From NCBI GenBank assembly GCA_945788485.1, contig CALZMB010000076.1, forward strand, positions 1 to 9,157: a stretch of 9,157 nt of DNA. The letters run 5' to 3'. This DNA comes from an uncultured bacterium. GTDB lineage: Bacteria > Bacteroidota > Bacteroidia > Bacteroidales > Bacteroidaceae. Positions within the stretch are counted from its first letter, which is position 1. Every line of letters begins with the position of its first letter. A program made the position numbers and the translations under genes. The notes under the pieces are model-generated. The model was not told where the DNA came from. It made no database searches and was given only the letters and a program-made list of their open reading frames with translations. This document shows, one piece after another, positions 6,545 to 9,157 of the stretch.

Positions 6545-9157
6545 TCAGATTTCTCCGCCTTTCGCCTCGTAAATCTTCAAGATTTCAGACAGTTTATTCG
6601 CGTATTTGTCAGCAAGGTCATCGTCGAGGTCGCACGCCACGTTGTAGATGTTCTGCATCGTATAGAGCTGTATGGTGCAGTCTCTTATTGACTGTGCGAA
6701 ACGCATTTGGTCGAGGTTGAGATACCAGTTCATATACTGCGCCGCTGTCTTCCACATGTCTGCAAGCAGTTTCTTCGCCTCAGCTTTCATTCCGAGTTTG
6801 AGATAGCACTCTGCGAGTTGCAGTCCGCCTGTGGCATAGCTGTCGGGCACGTTGTATGCCGGCATCACCTTGTTCATATACGCAATGACTTTCTTTGCCT
6901 CCGCCTTGCGTCCCTCGTTGATGAGGTTTTCTGCAAGCGAGACGAAGAGGCGTTTGTGTGTCCAGCACATTCTGAGTATCGTCTCGTCGATATATAGTCC
7001 CTTTGTCTCAAGACCTCCGAACTTGAATCGTGTCATGACATTCCGATAGACTCTGTCTGTATCGAATCGCCGTGCGCCATCCTGTGATGTGTTGAATGGC
7101 GTGATACGGTTCACGAGGCCCTCCTGCACGAAATTCTCGCCGAGGTTCATGTAGTTCTCTTCGCCAACGGTTGTCGCCACATAAAGCGGTCGTGTCCAGT
7201 TTGCGTTAGCGAGCATCTCAAGCAGCATGAGGTCGCCTTTGTACAAGGCGCGTTTGTTAGCGAGCGAGATGACCATGCGGTCGGGTATAGAATCAGTCGC
7301 CATCAGCATCCCGCTCTTCTTCACCGCCTCTTTATCGACGGTGAGATAGAGTGTGTCTGTCGGTATGATATGTGTCCCCTCGCTGTCCTTTCCGTTTCTC
7401 ACCCAATATTTCAGGATGTTCTTCAGTTCAAACGGGTCGTCTCCATATAGTTTCTTCGCCTCTTCCGGATTCGCTTTGTAGAACTCGAGCAGTTCTTCCT
7501 TCACTTCCGGCTGCACGGTGATATACTCGTTTGTTCCTGCACAATAATCCACTCTCGGCCATGTGATAGGCAGCGACGGCGAATCGTAGGCAGGGCGCAC
7601 CATCTGGTCGATATACCAGTCTGTCGCGAGATATGAGAGGTTGCAGACACGCGCGTCGGTCCCTACACCTTCCACATCCTGATTATACCACAGCGGGAAA
7701 GTGTCATTGTCACCATTGGTGAATATGATGGGGTAGCTGCCTGGTTCAAGCGACATGAGATAGTTCTGTCCGAAATCGCGGCATGTGTATCTGCCAGAGC
7801 GGTCATGGTCGTCCCATGTCTGCGATGCCATCTGCAGCGGCACAAAGAGGCATGCAATGCCCACGACGGCGGCGAGAGCAAGGTTTGAACGTTTCAGTTT
7901 CTGTTCAAGATAGTCAATTATTGCTGCTACGCCCATGCCGCACCAGATGGCGAAGGCATAGAATGAGCCGGCGTATGCATAGTCACGTTCGCGTGGCTGC
8001 GACGGTGTCTGGTTGAGGTAGATGACGATAGCAAGTCCGGTCATGAAGAAGAGGAAGAACACCACCCAGAACTGCTGTATGCCTCTGTCTCCCTTGAAAG
8101 CCTGCCAAAAGAGTCCGAGCAGTCCGAGGATGAGCGGCAGGCAATAGAATACGTTGTGTCCCTTGTTCTCCTTCAGTTCATCGGGCAGCAGCGACTGGTC
8201 GCCCAGCATCGCATTGTCTATGAAAGGTATGCCGGTAATCCAGTTGCCGTGCTCCAGCTCGCCAAGTCCCTGGCGGTCGTTCTGGCGGCCGGCGAAGTTC
8301 CACATGAAATATCTCCAGTACATGAAGTTGCACTGGTAAGAAAGGAAGAACCTGATATTCTCGAAGAACGTGGGCACCTTCACGTCTATTATCTCACCGC
8401 AACGGTCATACTGCACGATGTTTCCGTCAACGCCGCCCATCCATGCCTCGTACGAGTTTGCATGGGCGGAGCTGTGCATACGCGGGAAGAGAGAGTTCTG
8501 AGCATATACATACTTGTCTTTCGTTCGGACGATGAAATATCTGTCTGGCTCGTCAGCCGAGTGTTTCTCCACACGCTGATAGACGGGCGCACCTTTCTTC
8601 ATGACCGGTTTGCACATGTTGCCCTCAACTTTCAGTTCAACCTGCGAGGTGTACGATTCGCCATAGAGCAGCGGGCGGTCGCCATACTGGTCGCGGCTGA
8701 GATATGAACCGAGCGTGAAGATGTCCTCTGGAGAGTTCTGGTCCATCGGCGGGTTGGCAGAAGAGCGTATCACGATGACGGCGTATGTAGAATAGCCTAT
8801 CATCAGCATGAAGAGGCAGAGCAGCATGGTGTTCTTCAGGCGTGATGTCACGACAGCAATTCCGTTGCGTTTGTAGCGCAGCAGGAACCACAATGCTGCG
8901 AGCGCCACGATGCCTATCACCACTGCCGACCATCCGTAGCCATAGAACGGTATGCCGAGCATGGCGATGGAGAGTATGAACGAGAGGTTCTCGCGCTTTG
9001 GGTTACGGTGCATGTAGCTCTCGTATATTGCCCACAGCACAATGCCTACGACGAGCAGGATATAGATTATGACGCCTGTATTGAACGGGCAGTTCAGCAC
9101 ATTGACAAAGAAAAGCTCAAACCATCCGCCGACAGTGATGATGCCCGGCACCACGCC
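6545..9157 (-). CDS. DUF2723 / GT117 membrane glycosyltransferase, N-terminus outside window
   Basis: 870 residues are visible. The frame is open through the window edge, so the true start lies upstream, and the GTG at 9154 is internal. DUF2723 proteins (CAZy GT117) are Bacteroidetes multi-pass membrane proteins related to protein O-mannosyltransferases; activity is mostly assigned by homology. In visible numbering, membrane spans lie near 26-47, 56-71, 75-93, 109-130, 335-353, 362-381, 394-415 and 424-443. Conserved stretches are NPPMDQNSPEDIFTLGSYL (135-153), YGDRPLLYG (158-166), RERDYAYAGSFYAFAIW (389-405), NGDNDTFPLW (481-490) and LATDWYIDQM (510-519). The roughly 400-residue soluble tail ends with TPR-like helix pairs (about 730-800; repeated KAEAKK). 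The catalytic acidic residues expected near the first periplasmic loop would be in the missing part. A role in envelope protein O-glycosylation is plausible but inferred. Confidence 0.9.
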   Translation of the reverse strand, partial: GVVPGIITVGGWFELFFVNVLNCPFNTGVIIYILLVVGIVLWAIYESYMHRNPKRENLSFILSIAMLGIPFYGYGWSAVVIGIVALAALWFLLRYKRNGIAVVTSRLKNTMLLCLFMLMIGYSTYAVIVIRSSANPPMDQNSPEDIFTLGSYLSRDQYGDRPLLYGESYTSQVELKVEGNMCKPVMKKGAPVYQRVEKHSADEPDRYFIVRTKDKYVYAQNSLFPRMHSSAHANSYEAWMGGVDGNIVQYDRCGEIIDVKVPTFFENIRFFLSYQCNFMYWRYFMWNFAGRQNDRQGLGELEHGNWITGIPFIDNAMLGDQSLLPDELKENKGHNVFYCLPLILGLLGLFWQAFKGDRGIQQFWVVFFLFFMTGLAIVIYLNQTPSQPRERDYAYAGSFYAFAIWCGMGVAAIIDYLEQKLKRSNLALAAVVGIACLFVPLQMASQTWDDHDRSGRYTCRDFGQNYLMSLEPGSYPIIFTNGDNDTFPLWYNQDVEGVGTDARVCNLSYLATDWYIDQMVRPAYDSPSLPITWPRVDYCAGTNEYITVQPEVKEELLEFYKANPEEAKKLYGDDPFELKNILKYWVRNGKDSEGTHIIPTDTLYLTVDKEAVKKSGMLMATDSIPDRMVISLANKRALYKGDLMLLEMLANANWTRPLYVATTVGEENYMNLGENFVQEGLVNRITPFNTSQDGARRFDTDRVYRNVMTRFKFGGLETKGLYIDETILRMCWTHKRLFVSLAENLINEGRKAEAKKVIAYMNKVMPAYNVPDSYATGGLQLAECYLKLGMKAEAKKLLADMWKTAAQYMNWYLNLDQMRFAQSIRDCTIQLYTMQNIYNVACDLDDDLADKYANKLSEILKIYEAKGGEI

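Overview
The window reads as a stretch of chromosome from a member of the Bacteroidota, most likely a Prevotella-like Bacteroidales. Three things point there. One is an outer-membrane protein that pairs a carboxypeptidase-regulatory-like domain with DUF5686. Another is a DUF2723/GT117 membrane glycosyltransferase. The third is that most starts lack a Shine-Dalgarno sequence. No mobile element, CRISPR array, rRNA or tRNA was recognised, and all genes look like chromosomal housekeeping or cell-envelope genes.

Layout. On the + strand, bases 1-534 hold the 3' end of a myo-inositol-1-phosphate synthase gene (ino1). A 213-base spacer follows, with a GC-rich hairpin (610-644) and three 12-base tandem repeats (680-715). 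Next is a complete 853-residue DUF5686 outer-membrane protein gene (748-3309). It converges on a - strand gene across a 225-base spacer (3310-3534) that contains three separate hairpins, the strongest having 19 paired bases and one mismatch. On the - strand, in transcription order, come the 3' part of a GT117/DUF2723 glycosyltransferase gene (9157-6545), a 14-bp perfect hairpin (6493-6535), a NodB-type polysaccharide deacetylase gene (6476-5865) whose intrinsic terminator overlaps its last codons, a roughly 170-base leader, and a clpB-like disaggregase gene (5643-3535).

How they fit together. Ino1 makes inositol phosphate, which in gut Bacteroidetes feeds inositol lipids. The DUF5686 protein, the GT117 protein and the deacetylase all act in or on the envelope. 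ClpB is a stress chaperone in its own transcription unit. I see no clear new multi-gene system. The most unusual item is the ClpB protein. It starts directly at the first ATPase domain behind a short Q/N-rich leader, with an AAGGAG site and an upstream in-frame stop that rule out a longer form. It also lacks a segment between sensor 1 and the arginine finger of the second ATPase domain, yet keeps every ATPase motif. The second interesting signal is a set of long intergenic hairpins without U-tracts, two of which share the same outer arm sequence.
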